Assembly: GCA_946807835.1 (NCBI GenBank)
Contig: OX327690.1
Span: 13,860,501-13,924,500 of the forward strand
Length of the DNA: 64,000 bases
Source of the DNA: Ailanthus altissimus
Lineage: Eukaryota; Streptophyta; Magnoliopsida; Sapindales; Simaroubaceae
Reading direction: 5' to 3'
The translations under genes and the position numbers were made by a program. The number at the start of each line of letters is the position of its first letter. Positions within the stretch are counted from its first letter, which is position 1. Of the stretch, positions 47,427 to 58,441 are shown piece by piece. Under the pieces are notes generated by a model. It did not search any database. It was not told the origin of the DNA and worked only from the letters and a program-made list of their open reading frames with translations.

Positions 47427-48250
47427 ATCCAAAGACCGGTCGGACGCTTAGAACAGGCCGCAAGGTTAGACGTCTGTATGAACTTATTTCTTTAGATCTA
47501 TCATTTCTATATCTTTTGTCTGCAGCATCTACCTCTTCAGTGCCTTCATTACATCTTTGGCACTCTCGTTTGGTTCATGCGTCAGTCAATCGCATCCAAT
47601 AGTCATTTAGGTATTGTTTCTAATAATAAATATGATTGTCTTACATGTCCTTTAGCTAAACAACCAGGCTTACCTTTTGATAATAGTACTACTGTCTCTC
47701 ATGCTCCATTTTATCTTGTACATTCTAATATATGGGGTCCTTCTCCAAATCCCACAATGGGAGAATCAAATATTTTGTGATCTTCGTTGATGACTATTTT
47801 CGGTATACTTGGTTATTTTTTATGAAACAACAATCCGAATTTACTAAAATTTACAAAAATTTTGCTCAGATGGTTAAAACTCAGTTCTCATATCTTATTA
47901 AAATTTTCCGTACTGATAATGCTATGGAGTGTAGAGATTCTGATTTTCTAAATTTTTTATAGGAGCAAGGTACTATATGTCAAAGGTCTTGTCTTGGTAC
48001 ATCTCAGCAAAATGGGAGAGCTGAACGTAAACATAAACATATTTTAGATACTACTCGTGCTCTTCTTATCTCTTCCTCTTGTCCAAAATATTTTTAGGAA
48101 GAAGCTACTTTAACCGTTGTCTTTACCATTAATCGTATTCCATCTCCTATTATAGAGAACAAGTCACCTTATGAGTGTCTTTATGGAACTCCACCTAATT
48201 ACAAACTCCTAAAAGTATTTGGTTGTGTTTGTTTTGTTCTACTTCAAAAA
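47411..48250 (+). pseudogene. Copia integrase, frameshifted
   Basis: The reading passes through three frames. LHLWHSRLVHASVNRIQ (47,411-47,602) and CLTCPLAKQ (47,577-47,780) make the HHCC zinc domain. FVIFVDDYFRYTWLFF and IFRTDNAMEC (47,732-47,962) carry the two core aspartates. After a TAG at 47,960, TSQQNGRAERKHKHIL supplies the glutamate, with another TAG near 48,096. It ends near YECLYGTPPNYK. Inactive. Confidence 0.85.
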
Positions 48251-49690
48251 TATTAGCACACTAAACTTGAGCAACACTCGATTATGTTGCTTCTTGGGAT
48301 ACAAGATAGAATATAAAAGTTATAGGTGTTGGGATTCTATATCTAACCATCTTTGTGTTTCTCGTCATGTAATCTTTCTCGAGCACACGATGTTTTTCTC
48401 TGTATCTAACTTTAAACTTGTGTCTTCTCCTATGTCACTATTTTTTACAAATAATTATGTTGATCTTTTTTCCGATACTTTACTTATAGATATTTCTTCT
48501 AAGTTTCATACAGGTGAATCTGTTGAAATGACTCCTACTTCTGAAGGATTTGCTCTCAACATCCCTGAGGCCTCCTCTACACCCTCTCCTCGTCGTTCAT
48601 CTTGGGTAAGGGAACTTCCTGTTAAACTTCGTGATTATCATTGTTTCTCTACTACCCTTTCTTTATATGAGCCTCAATCATATTCTAAGACTAGTTCTAA
48701 TCCTGTTTGGCAGCAAGCAATGACAAAAGAATTATAGGCCCTTGAGAAGTCGCATACTTGAAATTTTGTTACTCTTCCATCTAATAAAACTGTCATTGGA
48801 TGCAAATTGGTGTACAAGATCAAGACCAAATCTAATGTATCTATTGAACGTTATAAAGCCCGCCTTGTTGCCAAAGGCTTTACTCAAGAATATGGAATAG
48901 ATTATGAAGAAACTTTTTCCCCGATTGCTAGACTTACTTCTGTTTGAAGTTTATTGGCTGTTGCTGCAGTTCGTGGTTGGACATTATTTCAGATGGATGT
49001 CAAAAATATTTTCCTCAATGGTGATCTCACTGAAAAAGTGTATATGAAGCCTCCTCCTGGTTTTTTACATCTTCGAGGCAAAGTCTGTAAACTTCATCGT
49101 GCTTTGTTTAGTCTTAAACAAGCTCCTCGTGCATGGTTTGCAAAGTTTAGTGGGACTATTCTTCAACATATTTTTCAGTCTAATCTCTATGACTCAGCTC
49201 TTTTTGTCCGCAAGATAGCACAAGGTTGTGTTCTCCTTCTTATCTATGTTGATGATATGATTATCATGGGTGATGATCTTCTTGGTATTTCCACTCTCAA
49301 GAACTTTCTTCAGTAATACTTTGAAATGAAAGATCTTGGCAACCTTAGTTATTTCTTTGGCCTTGAAGTACTATCTGACTCTACTGGATATTATCTTTCT
49401 CAGGCTAAATATGCATCCGATCTACTTGCTAAAATTGGGTTGACAAACAGTAAGATTGACTCCACTCTTCTAGAGCCTAATGCCAAACTCCTATCCTCTG
49501 ATGGTACTATTCTCAGTGATGTTATCTTCTATCATCAATTGGTTTGTAGTTCGGTTTATCTTATAGTTACTCGCCCAGACATTACTCATGTTGTTCATAT
49601 TGTCAGTCAGTTCATGGCTGCTTCTCGCACCTCTCATTATGCAGAGATCTTCATATCCTACGTTATCTCAAAGGTACACTTTTTCACGGT
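48251..49690 (+). pseudogene. Copia reverse transcriptase
   Basis: The linker 48,219-48,737 is open. RT begins near 48,760, with [20 protein letters not shown] interrupted by a stop near 48,945. The stretch 48,954-49,316 has QMDVKNIFLNGDL, SLKQAPRAWF and the active site YVDDMIIMGDD (YVDD at 49,245-49,256). After a TAA near 49,315 the frame continues in 49,326-49,838 with MKDLGNLSYFFGLEV and ITRPDI-type motifs. Confidence 0.88.
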
Positions 49691-50210
49691 CTCTATTTTT
49701 TGGCTCACTCTCCTCTTGTGTTACGAGCTTATGCTGATGCGAATTGGGCGAGTGATCATACAGATCGACGATCAACTATTGAATTTTGTCTTTTCTTGGG
49801 TGATTCTCTTCTTTCATGAAAAAGTAAGAAACAGATAGCCATTGCTCGCCTGAGTACTGAAGTTGAATACCGTGCTCTTGCAGATACTACCCAAGAAATT
49901 GTCTAGCTCCGCTGGCTTCTTGAAAATATGAGTATTTCTCACACTAGAGCTACACCTCTTTATTGTGACAATCAAAGTACTATCCAAATTACTATCCAAA
50001 TTGCCCACAATGATGTGTTTCATGAGCAAACTAAATATATTGAAATAGATTGTCATTTTATTCGGCAACACGTTTCTCAAGGCACTATCATGCTCCACTC
50101 CATCTCATCTGAGGAGCAACCTGCTGATATCTTTATCAAATCTCTACTTCTATGCCGTTTTCATGCTCTAATCTCCAAACTCAAACTTGTTTTCACTGCG
50201 CCATCTTGAG
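49691..50210 (+). pseudogene. Copia RNase H
   Basis: After a frame change near 49,690, the residues LRAYADANWAS and the STEVEYRAL region are readable in another frame. The stretch 49,928-50,209 has YCDNQST, HEQTKYIEIDCHFIR and EEQPADIFIKS, then SKLKLV, the standard copia end. The stop at about 50,207 is followed by the purine run and 3' LTR. Confidence 0.82.
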
Positions 50211-50222
50211 TTTGAGAGAGGG

Positions 50223-50417
50223 TATTAAAAAATAATTCTGTATCGATTTCAAAATAATTCCTTTATACTCTCCTACCATATATATATATTATTAATATAA
50301 AATATTATTTTTTTATATATATTATTTTTTTATTTTATAATAAAATTATAACCTAATAAAAATTCTATTGTATAATTTATATTTATAATAAAATATATTT
50401 TTTTTATATTTCTCACC
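50223..50417 (+). repeat. 3' LTR of the 46-kb copia element
   Basis: It begins TATTAAAAAATAATTCTG and ends TTTCTCACC. It aligns with the 5' LTR with many substitutions and several small insertions, which points to an old insertion. Confidence 0.82.
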
Positions 50418-50739
50418 GAATTAATAATTCAGTGTACATATCAAATGTTGCTGAATGACCTTTTCAATGCAATTCGTACAAATAAGTCATCCCATTGCAA
50501 AGAAGTCAAGTTCCAAACTCTCGTCTCAGTTGTTTTTTTACTTTTGGGTTTATTTGTTGGCTTGATAAGATTCAAACGTTTTGGAGCAATTCTATACAAG
50601 GCAAACCAATAAAAGCATAAGCAAGCCACTACTGTAAACGTGAATATTAAACGAAATATAAAAGCAAGATGTATATAAATGGCAGAAAAATTAAAGCGTA
50701 ATTCAAAAGAGCAAATAAATAAAACAAAACTGTACAGCT

Positions 50740-50870
50740 TAGTAATTATATACCTCTGTGATTCAATTTATGTGTTTTTGAGACGTTCCGCTCCCTTCCC
50801 AATACACAAAATGTAAAATTTCGTATATGATAATTACTAGCTCTATGTGGGACGGGATTTCGAAATCTTT
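50740..50870 (-). pseudogene. BBE-like relic, FAD-oxidase C-terminal piece
   Basis: Minus-strand translation gives HFVYWEGSGTSQKHIN, a stop in place of tryptophan, then ITEVYNY. This matches HFAYWEEWSRTSQKHINWIR and LYNYV of the pseudogene at 59.3-60.8 kb. The match spans about 43 codons and stops abruptly to the left. It is a fragment of another member of the BBE-like family in the same orientation. Confidence 0.7.
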
Positions 50871-51039
50871 TTGTTATATGAATTTAATAAATTCATACAC
50901 ACACTACTAATGAAAATTCATGGTCCAACCATTTCAATTTTCATAACAGAAACTTATTCGATACATTTTTTTCCCTTTTCTTTTCCACATTTCTTTCCAT
51001 GTTTATTAAATTATCTCATTAAGAATTCTGTTTAATCAC

Positions 51040-51150
51040 CCTTCTTCTTCCACTGTCGAGATTGGCGGGATACATTGTTTATTCCTTAAATAGAAGATGA
51101 TGATTAGATCCCTATTGTTTTTCGAAAGAAATTGAAGTATTTTGATAGTA
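51040..51150 (-). pseudogene. BBE-like relic, C-terminus of a second sister copy
   Basis: Minus-strand frames read KYFNFFRK and then RNKQCIPPIS before the stop, matching [10 protein letters not shown] and [10 protein letters not shown] at the end of the 59.3-kb pseudogene. The downstream sequence (gaagaagaagggtg, ttaattct) also matches the 3' flank of that gene at 59,280-59,320. It lies on the 5' side of the relic at 50,740-50,870 in minus orientation, so the two come from different tandem copies. Confidence 0.65.
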
Positions 51151-52260
51151 TTGAAAATTTCATAAATACTATAATTTGCAAATTCCATCTATTTAATAGC
51201 CAAAATTAAGGATAATATTATACTTCTATCACTAAAAATAAGAAACTTTTATTATTAAAAAAATATTATCACAAGGCATATTTTGTGATAGATTTCACTT
51301 ATCACTTTAAGTGGATTCACCACTTGATGGTAAATAAAATCTCTCACTTAATAATGTTAGAATTTTTACATGATAAAAATATTTTATCACAAGATTATGT
51401 GATATTTTCTTATGTAATATTTTTATCAAATATTTTTTATATTTATATTTCAAATGACAATTAGTAGTAGATATAATTGATGATATGACAACTGTTTTAA
51501 AGATGATATGTCAGTTATAATAACAGTTGACATAATAATGAAATCATATGTCAAATATTATTGACATATGATGATATCAGTAATAATTGCTATTATATCT
51601 CAATTCAATGATAAATTAATATTATAAAATTTTATATTTCAATTAAATATCAAAATTATTTTCTTGAAATCATTTTAATAGATTGTATTTATATATATTT
51701 ATGATTATATTTATATTTACCTATATATAGTAATTCAACAGGTAACTAAATATCTAAAAATTCAAAATAAATGAACTATTATACTATCCAACAAGTTGCC
51801 AATATATCAACAGTTCGCAACAATCTAGGTAAGTAACCCATCAACTAATATTGAGTAAGTTTGTAATAATAAACTAATAAATAAAGTTTCTAATACATCA
51901 ACTAATATATCAATAGTCAACTAAGTAGTAATCCAACAACTAATACATTGGCAAGTTTCTAATAGATCAATTAATAAATCAACAATCAACTAATTAATAA
52001 TCCAATAACTAATCCTGCACTTTATTATTTAGCAATTATAACAGCAACAATCTAACAGCTAAGTAATACATCTAGCAAATTTCTAACTTATCAACAGTCA
52101 ACAACAAGGCAACTAAGCAATCTAGCAAGTTTGTTATACATATCAATAGTCAACAACAATCCAACAAGCAAATTGTGGTCTAGTTCATGAAACTCTTCTA
52201 TATCATACTCAACTCTTAATTTTATCATAAAAATTGAAAATTAGTTGGTAATTGAATCCT
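51151..52260. repeat. AT-rich DNA with imperfect short repeats
   Basis: At 51,745-52,165 phrases like ccaacaactaatac, gcaagtttctaat and caacagtcaacaacaa recur about every 60-80 bp in varied order, a degenerate tandem repeat. 51,230-51,420 has tatcacaag/ttgtgata inverted words. No gene. Confidence 0.5.
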
Positions 52261-52480
52261 CCAAAAATCACATTCAAAATATATTAAAGATATCCAGCAA
52301 ATCACTATCTATCATATATACGTATTTTTCATTTATATTTTATAATTATTGCATTATATTTTATTTTCTTATATATATTGTTATTTTCATATTTGTGTCA
52401 ACCTAAAATCTATATAAAGGCCTATATTATATTATTCTATCACAATAAAATATATACAGTTTTTATATATCTCTCATTGT
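52261..52480 (+). mobile_element. Degenerate LTR related to the 46-kb copia family
   Basis: aaatctatataaaggcctat, then aataaaatatat and a tatatctctcat end, parallels the 5' LTR at 46,047-46,231. It is followed by tgtattagaactc at about 52,478, a decayed primer site. The left end is not clear. Confidence 0.55.
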
Positions 52481-52499
52481 ATTAGAACTCTGTTTCTTT

Positions 52500-53230
52500 C
52501 ACTATCTCTCTGTTTAGTTAGAGATCTACAAATTGTTTTTTGGAAAACTATTAGAAGTTCGTCAAAGCTTTATCAAAAAACCATTGAAAATTTGTCGTGA
52601 TCAACACCGCCTAGCCTAGGTCGTTCAAACATTATCAACCGACTAGACACCACCAGAATGATGTTGATTGGAGACCAATGTAGCCCGCATGAGTAGTCTA
52701 ATGATTCTACTACCATCCAATGCCATCTTTGATTCTGGCCATTTTTCTACGCGTCCACCTCACCGTTGGCACCAAATTACTCTCTGAAATTCGATCTATT
52801 GATCTACAGTGCCTCCTTACTTAATAGGTTCTCTAATTTGCAATAAGAGTCTTTTTACAAGATTTTAACTGTCTTTCTGTTTAGCCGGAGATCTACCATT
52901 TGTTTTTTTCAAAAACTTGCTAGAAGTTTGTCGGAACTTTATCCGAAAGTCACTAAAAGTTTGTCGTGATCGATATCACCTATCCTAGGATGTTCAGACA
53001 TTGTCGACAGACCAAACGCCACCAGAATTATATTAATTAGAGATCGGCATAGCCCACACAAGTAGTTCAATGATTCTACTACCATCTGATGTCGTCTTTG
53101 ATTTTGGCCTTTTTTTGGCGCGTCCACTTCACCGCCGACACCAAAATACTCCCTGACATCTGATCTATTGATCTACAATGCCTCATTACCTAATTGACCC
53201 TCTGATTTGCAATAAGAGTCTTTTGCAAAA
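52500..53230 (+). repeat. Copia leader duplicated in tandem, two 367-bp units
   Basis: Units start at tgtttag (52,511 and 52,878) and share gagatcta, agaagttcgtc/agaagtttgtc, tgtcgtgatc, gattctactaccatc, ggcgcg/acgcg and gcaataagagtctttt. They resemble the leader of the 46-kb element. Weak coding only; the frame at 52,939-53,127 is a shadow. Confidence 0.8.
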
Positions 53231-53254
53231 TTTTCAACATTCTAGATTAGATTG

Positions 53255-54402
53255 TAATTTTTTTGTTTTATACTTATAGAGTCATTCTACAATTTATAAA
53301 AAATTTAGAGCCATTTTACAATTTAAAATTTTTTAGGAGTTGTTTTATAATTTTTAAAAGTTTTGATGTTATTTTATAATTATTAAATTCTTTTAAGGTC
53401 ATTTTATAAGTTTTAAAAGTTTTTAGGATCGTTTTATAATGATCAATTTTGATTAGATTACAATTTTAAAAATTATAGAAGTCAGATTGTAATTATTAAA
53501 ACAATTAGGGGTTAGATTGGCACATTAAACTTAGTTACACGCACTTCACATTGCAACAAACTTGATTATCAATAAGTGACTCCAAAAAACCAAAAGAGTA
53601 TAATTAAAGCAACATATTAACTTGGAGGTACCGATTTTTCTTCTTAAAAATTATTCATAATCATGCTTTAAAAACATTACGACAAAAGCACCCATCATTT
53701 GGATAAGAGCACTCTCATTTGCTGGGTTCCCAAAAAGTAGACAAGTTCAATTTTGTGTTATGATAGATAGAATCCGCAAATAACACACGAAACGATTGTT
53801 GATTCAGATTCTGACCACCTAAAACGAGGTCATATTTAGTCCGATGGTTGAAATCAAATACGACGTCATTTCATCAGACTCTTTAAGAATAATTTCGATA
53901 TGATGTCATTTTCATAATTTTTTAAAAAATAAAATTATTTCCAAAACACTGCAGTTTTACCTTACATGCACTTGTACGCTTTAGCTTCTTTGAACTCTTC
54001 TAAAATAATTTTACAAAATTTCTATCACTAATTTTTTGAATATATTTATTATTCTTTCTATCACAATATTTTGTTACATATCATCACAAATTACTGCTAA
54101 AAAATAAATTTTATTATGACATAATCTATCACAAATCATTAATATAATATATTTAATAATATTTATTACAAATTATTGATAAAATTATATTTCTATCACC
54201 AATCTTTTATAACTAAATCCTTGTTTTTTTCAATAGTGCCATTATAAGACATGTGGCTTGACGTAATAGACTTAATTTTTTAATTTTAAATGAATATTTT
54301 ATAAAGTGTATATATTTATAATAATTAAATAAGATTATAGAAGGAAAAAAAAACAAATATTGTCGATCAACATCACTCATAGTCGGTTAGCGTCACTTAA
54401 TC
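53255..54402. repeat. Long repeat, copy 2 (without the retroposon)
   Basis: It matches copy 1 at 38,838-41,128 throughout, but runs straight from cacattgcaac to cttgattatcaataagtgac at about 53,560, where copy 1 has the 1.1-kb insert. It is therefore close to an empty site. No gene. Confidence 0.8.
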
Positions 54403-54742
54403 TTTTTAGGAAACAAACCCTTGGATGTACCAATTTACACAATTTTAGTAACAAATAAGGAAGAAATAAATGGTGAAGAGTTGACAGTCACTCAGAGTCT
54501 CTTCCCAACAATCAAATGCAATGGATATCCACGAATAATGACCAATGTCATACAAAGGCCTCACTATAGTGACCGTTGCCCCTAATCGTCTGTTGCCCAT
54601 ATTATGAAACTAGCACCATTATCGCTTAAATCATAAAATTTAGAGTAAGACATTGATTCGTCCCCAATAATGTAGACTAATTGCCAACAATGTTGACCTA
54701 TCATTAATAATGCTGATAACTTGTCAGGTTTATAATTATAAC
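54403..54742. other. Spacer, nothing recognised
   Basis: No coding frame. Several loose repeats of caatgt/gttgac words occur at 54,640-54,720. It ends with ATAAC, the target duplication of the next element. Confidence 0.5.
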
Positions 54743-55228
54743 TGTTGGAAGAATTGTGGTTCCAAAGTGAATAAGGAAAATTACCAAGGACCTAGTTGAA
54801 ATGTGATTAAAAGCGGAAGTGAAACACGCTGCTTTTAGGAGCAATATAGAACGGTGTTGTTTTACTTTAGTATATATATATATATATATGTTTGTCTAAC
54901 CCCAAAAGGTGTATTCTCATTTTTTTGTTCGAGAGTTTTTTAGATTAAGTCTTTAAGCTTTATCTCTCTCTTTCTTATTCTTAGGGTTTCTGGCCACTGT
55001 ATGTAATCTTGTTATCTCCTTATAATCTATAGATTGTTTGAGTGAGAAATCACTCTTAGGTTGTAATGTTCATCTTGATAGTGGATCTGTTTCTGTTCTG
55101 AGCTCAGTGGATGTAGGTTTCATTTTGAAATCGAACCACTTAAATTCTTGGTGTTGATCTTTACTGTAATTTTGTAGTTGGTTTGTATATCGTTTGTATT
55201 TTTTAGCCTAAGTGTTGATTTTACAACA
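54743..55228 (+). repeat. 5' LTR of the 54.7-kb copia element
   Basis: 486 bp, TGTTGGAAGAATTG to TTTTACAACA. A TA-rich run at 54,871-54,889 probably includes the TATA box. By eye it is close to its partner LTR, with about one difference every 12-15 bases. Confidence 0.93.
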
Positions 55229-55229
55229 A

Positions 55230-55242
55230 TGGTATCAGAGCC
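55230..55242 (+). promoter_or_regulatory. Primer binding site (tRNA-iMet)
   Basis: TGGTATCAGAGCC follows the LTR after one base, a perfect canonical plant copia site. Confidence 0.9.
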
Positions 55243-55327
55243 AAGTTTTAGAATATTTGTTTTAGGATTAGGATTTCTCGATCATAGGCTAAGATTTGGG
55301 GAAAACAAAAATTTCTATTCAATCACA

Positions 55328-56020
55328 ATGGGTCCTACAAGATCTGAGATTGACAGATTCAATAGAAGTAGAGATTTCAATTTATGGAGAAAGAAGTTAA
55401 AGGCTCTTCTTACAAAACAGAAAGTTTCTCAAGCTCTTGTTGATCCAGAAACGCTCCTACCAACATTGATTGCTGATCAAAGAATAGAAATGAATGAATT
55501 GACGTTTAGCACGATGATTCTGAATTTAGCCGACAATGTTCTTTGTCAAGTAAATGAAGAAACAATTGCGGCTAGTCTCTGGCTAAAATTTATATGAAAG
55601 AATGACTGTTTGGGTATAAATGATAAGAGATGAAAATGATGTTGTAATCTTGCTAAACTTGTTACCTCATATGTACAAAGATGTTAAGACTGCTATAAAA
55701 TACGGTAGAGAGACATTAACGCTTGATGACTGTATTAAGGCTATAAGGGCCAGAGACTTAGAGTTAAGAATAGAAAAATTAATCTTTGAAAATGGTGATT
55801 CTTTGTATGTTAGAGGTAGAACTAAAAAGAAAGACACTAATAAAAATAAAAATAAATCAAGGTCTAAATCTAGAATAGGTTCTAAAAAATGCTATTACTA
55901 TGGTAAAGAAGGTCATATTAGAAGAAACTGCTATAAGAGACTTAAAAAAATAAAAGAAAAAAGTAATGAAGGAGAAAATAGTTGGGCTACTATAGCTAGA
56001 AATGACTATAAAAACTCAAA
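55328..56020 (+). pseudogene. Copia gag
   Basis: The probable start is the ATG at 55,328 (MGPTRSEIDRFN), not the earlier frame opening at 55,178, which runs through LTR. FNLWRKKLKALLTKQKV matches the copia capsid start. A TGA near 55,597 and a shift break the frame, which resumes at 55,620 with LLPHMYKDVKTAIKYG. A zinc knuckle CYYYGKEGHIRRNC is present but its second Cys is Tyr, so metal binding would be impaired. Confidence 0.82.
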
Positions 56021-56640
56021 AGCTTTGACAGTATCTATTGATAAAAATATGAATAAATGGGTATTAGACTCAGGGTGTTCATATCATATGTGTCCCAAGA
56101 AAGAATGGTTTAAAGAGTTCAAAGAATTTGATGGTGGTAGAGTCCTTATGGGTAATAACCAAGCATGCAGGTATTAGAAATTGAGACTAATTTCTTGAAA
56201 TTGCATAATGGTTTGAATAGGACTTTGTCTGATGTTAAATTTGTCCCAGACCTTAAAAGAAATCTAATATCATTGAGAACTCTTGATGATAATGGATATA
56301 CATATAAGGCTGAAAATGGAATTTTAAAAATAAAAAAAAAAAGCTTAGTGATTATGAAGGGTGCAAAACAAAAGGGTTTATATATCTTGATGGGTCACAC
56401 TAATACTAATGTTGCTACCACTATAATTAGTTCAATCTTAGATAATTCTGAACTATGACATAGAAGATTGTGACATATTAATGTCCAAAGTCTTCTAGAA
56501 ATGAATAAAAAAAGGTTTAATAGATACTGGAAAGATAAGTAAGCTTGATTTCTATGAATTCTGTGTTATGGGAAAACAACATAGAATTAGTTTTAAAATT
56601 AGAATGCATAAGTCTGAAAATTATTGAGAATTTGAACAGT
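56021..56640 (+). pseudogene. Copia protease and gag-pre-integrase remnant
   Basis: NKWVLDSGCSYHMCP is the protease active site. The frame ends at 56,177 and continues in another frame at 56,165-56,458 with VKFVPDLKRNLISLRTLDD and KKKSLVIMKG. WHRRLWHINVQ-like residues follow near 56,460, then sequence runs with stops to about 56,630, where the integrase core should start but does not. Confidence 0.78.
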
Positions 56641-57590
56641 TAGATGTAAAAATTGTATTTTTACATACTGATCTTAAGGATACAATATATATGAAACAAC
56701 CTGAGGGCTTTGAATATAAAAGTAAAGATAAATTGGTTTGTCTTTTGAGAAAGTCACTTTATAGACTTAAATCTCCTAAATAATGGTATGAAAGATTTGA
56801 TACCTTTATAATTGAATCTGATTTTAAAAGAAGCAGTTATGATTCCTGTTTTTATTTTAAAGATTTAGGCAGTGAATCACAGATATTTCTTTTATAATAT
56901 GTTGATGACATGTTATTGACTGGTCCTAGTAAACATGAAATCAAAAAATTAAAAATTCTTCTTAAAGGAAAATTTGACATGAAAGATTCAAGGGAAGCTA
57001 AGAAAATATTAGGAATAGATATTTTCATAATAAGGTCCAAAAATAAGTTAATACTGTCTCAGAAACAGTATATAAGAAAAGTGTTAATTAGGTTTGCCAT
57101 GAATGATTCAAAATCCGTTAATATGCCTCAAGCTGCTCATGTTAAATTTTCTAAAGATCAATGTCCTATTACAAAAGTTGAAAAGGATGAAATGTCTAAA
57201 ATACCATATTCAAATGCAATTGGTTCTATTATGCATGCTATGATATTTAGTAGACTTGACTTGACTTTTTCAATAAGTGTTTTAAGCAGGTATGTATCCA
57301 ATCGTGGAAAGGAACATTGGACTGGGATAAAATGGTTGTTGAGATACCTAAATGGTACAAGGGAGTATGGATTAGTATATGGAAAACATGAGAATAGTTT
57401 AAATCTTTTTGGCTATATTGACTTTAATTTTGTAGGTTATATAGACAGAAAGAGACCAACTACAGCTTATATGTTTACACTGTGTAAGAATTGCATCAGT
57501 TGGAAAGCTCAATTGCAATCTTTGGTTGCTTTATCCAACACTAAAGCTGAATATGTGGTTGTTACCGAGGCAATAAAAAAGGGTATTTAG
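56641..57590 (+). pseudogene. Copia reverse transcriptase, N-terminal part missing
   Basis: Coding resumes at QLDVKIVFLHTDLKD, the second RT block, so the integrase and the first RT block are deleted. MKQPEGFEYKSKDKLVCLL and SLYRLKSPK follow, with stops at about 56,780 and 56,895. The active site YVDD is at 56,898-56,909. The open stretch 56,910-57,590 carries FDMKDSREAKKILGIDI, SKIPYSNAIGSIMHAM and WLLRYLNGT, then the RNase H start FGYIDFNFVGYIDRKRPT. Confidence 0.86.
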
Positions 57591-57895
57591 TTACAAAACT
57601 TGTTAAATGAGATTGGTTTATTAACAGAACCTGTTTCTATTTTTACAGATAATCAAAGTGCCATTAATCTCAGTAAAAATTCAATATTTCATGAGAGAAC
57701 CAAGCATGTTGAGATGAAGTACTACTTGATTCGAGATTTAATACTCAAAGAGCAGATTCAGCTTAAGAAAATTCTAACCGAGGAAAATCTAGCAGATATG
57801 GGTATAAAAGTATTACCAGTAAGCAAGTTCAGATACAGTTTGGACTTGCTTCATCTAGAAATGGATAGATATTCATCAAATAGTGAGCTAAGATG
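57591..57895 (+). pseudogene. Copia RNase H end
   Basis: After a TAG near 57,588-57,590 the frame continues with FTDNQSAINLSKN and FHERTKHVEMKYYLIRD, then NLADMGIKVLPVSKF, the standard copia C-terminus. The stop is at about 57,894, followed 60 bp later by the 3' LTR. Confidence 0.85.
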
Positions 57896-57957
57896 AACAG
57901 AGAAAGAATTCATTATTAAGTTGAATAGATATTCACTGTTGTAACCAAGGTGAAGAA

Positions 57958-58441
57958 TGTTGGAAGAATTGTGGTCCAAAGTGAATAAGAAAAATTACCA
58001 AAGACCTAGTTGAAATGTGGCTAAAAGCGGAAGTGAAACGCGTCATTTTTAGGAGCAATATAGAACAATGTCGTTTTACTTTAGTATATATATATACATG
58101 ATTGTTTAACTCCAGAAGGTGTATTCTCATTTTCTGGTTCGAAAGTTTTCTGGATTAAGTCTTCAAGCTTTCTCTCTTGTTCTTATTCTTAGGGTTTCTA
58201 GCCACTGTGTGTAATCTTGTTATCTCCTTATAAACTATAGATTGTATGAGTGAGAAATTACTCTTAGGTTGTAAGGTTTATCTTGATAGTGAATTTATTT
58301 CTGTTCTGAGCTCAATGGATGTAGGTTTTATTTTGAAACCAAACTACTTAAATTCTTGGTGTTGATCTTTACTGTAATATTGTAGTTGGTTTGGTTTGTA
58401 TATCATTTGTATTTTCTAGCCTAAGTGTTGATTTTGCAACA
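57958..58441 (+). repeat. 3' LTR of the 54.7-kb copia element
   Basis: 484 bp with the same termini as the 5' LTR, ending TTTTGCAACA before the ATAAC duplication. Confidence 0.93.

Larger units (their letters stand above)
46047..50417 (+). mobile_element. Complete but broken Ty1/copia element, 4.4 kb
   Basis: Short LTRs (46,047-46,231 and 50,223-50,417) enclose a plus-strand pol in the copia order protease, integrase, reverse transcriptase, RNase H. The target duplication GAATT is perfect (46,042-46,046 and 50,418-50,422). A primer site follows the 5' LTR and a purine run GAGAGAGGG precedes the 3' LTR. The LTRs are visibly diverged from each other, suggesting an old insertion. Most of gag is missing. 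Motifs such as DSAGCNHMT fit an Ale/Ivana-like lineage by eye. Confidence 0.92.
54743..58441 (+). mobile_element. Ty1/copia element, 3.7 kb, internally deleted
   Basis: Well-matched LTRs (54,743-55,228 and 57,958-58,441) with TGTTGG...CAACA termini and a perfect duplication ATAAC (54,738-54,742 and 58,442-58,446). The primer site is canonical. The internal region codes gag, protease and the second half of pol, but the integrase core and the N-terminal part of RT are missing, so the element depended on helper proteins if it moved in this form. The 3' polypurine run (ccaaggtgaagaa) precedes the second LTR. Motifs fit the Tork/SIRE side of copia. Confidence 0.94.

Noticed and set aside
55178..55327. 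N-terminal extension of the copia gag frame starting in the 5' LTR
   Set aside because: It crosses the LTR end and primer site. The ATG at 55,328 with MGPTRSEI is the natural gag start.
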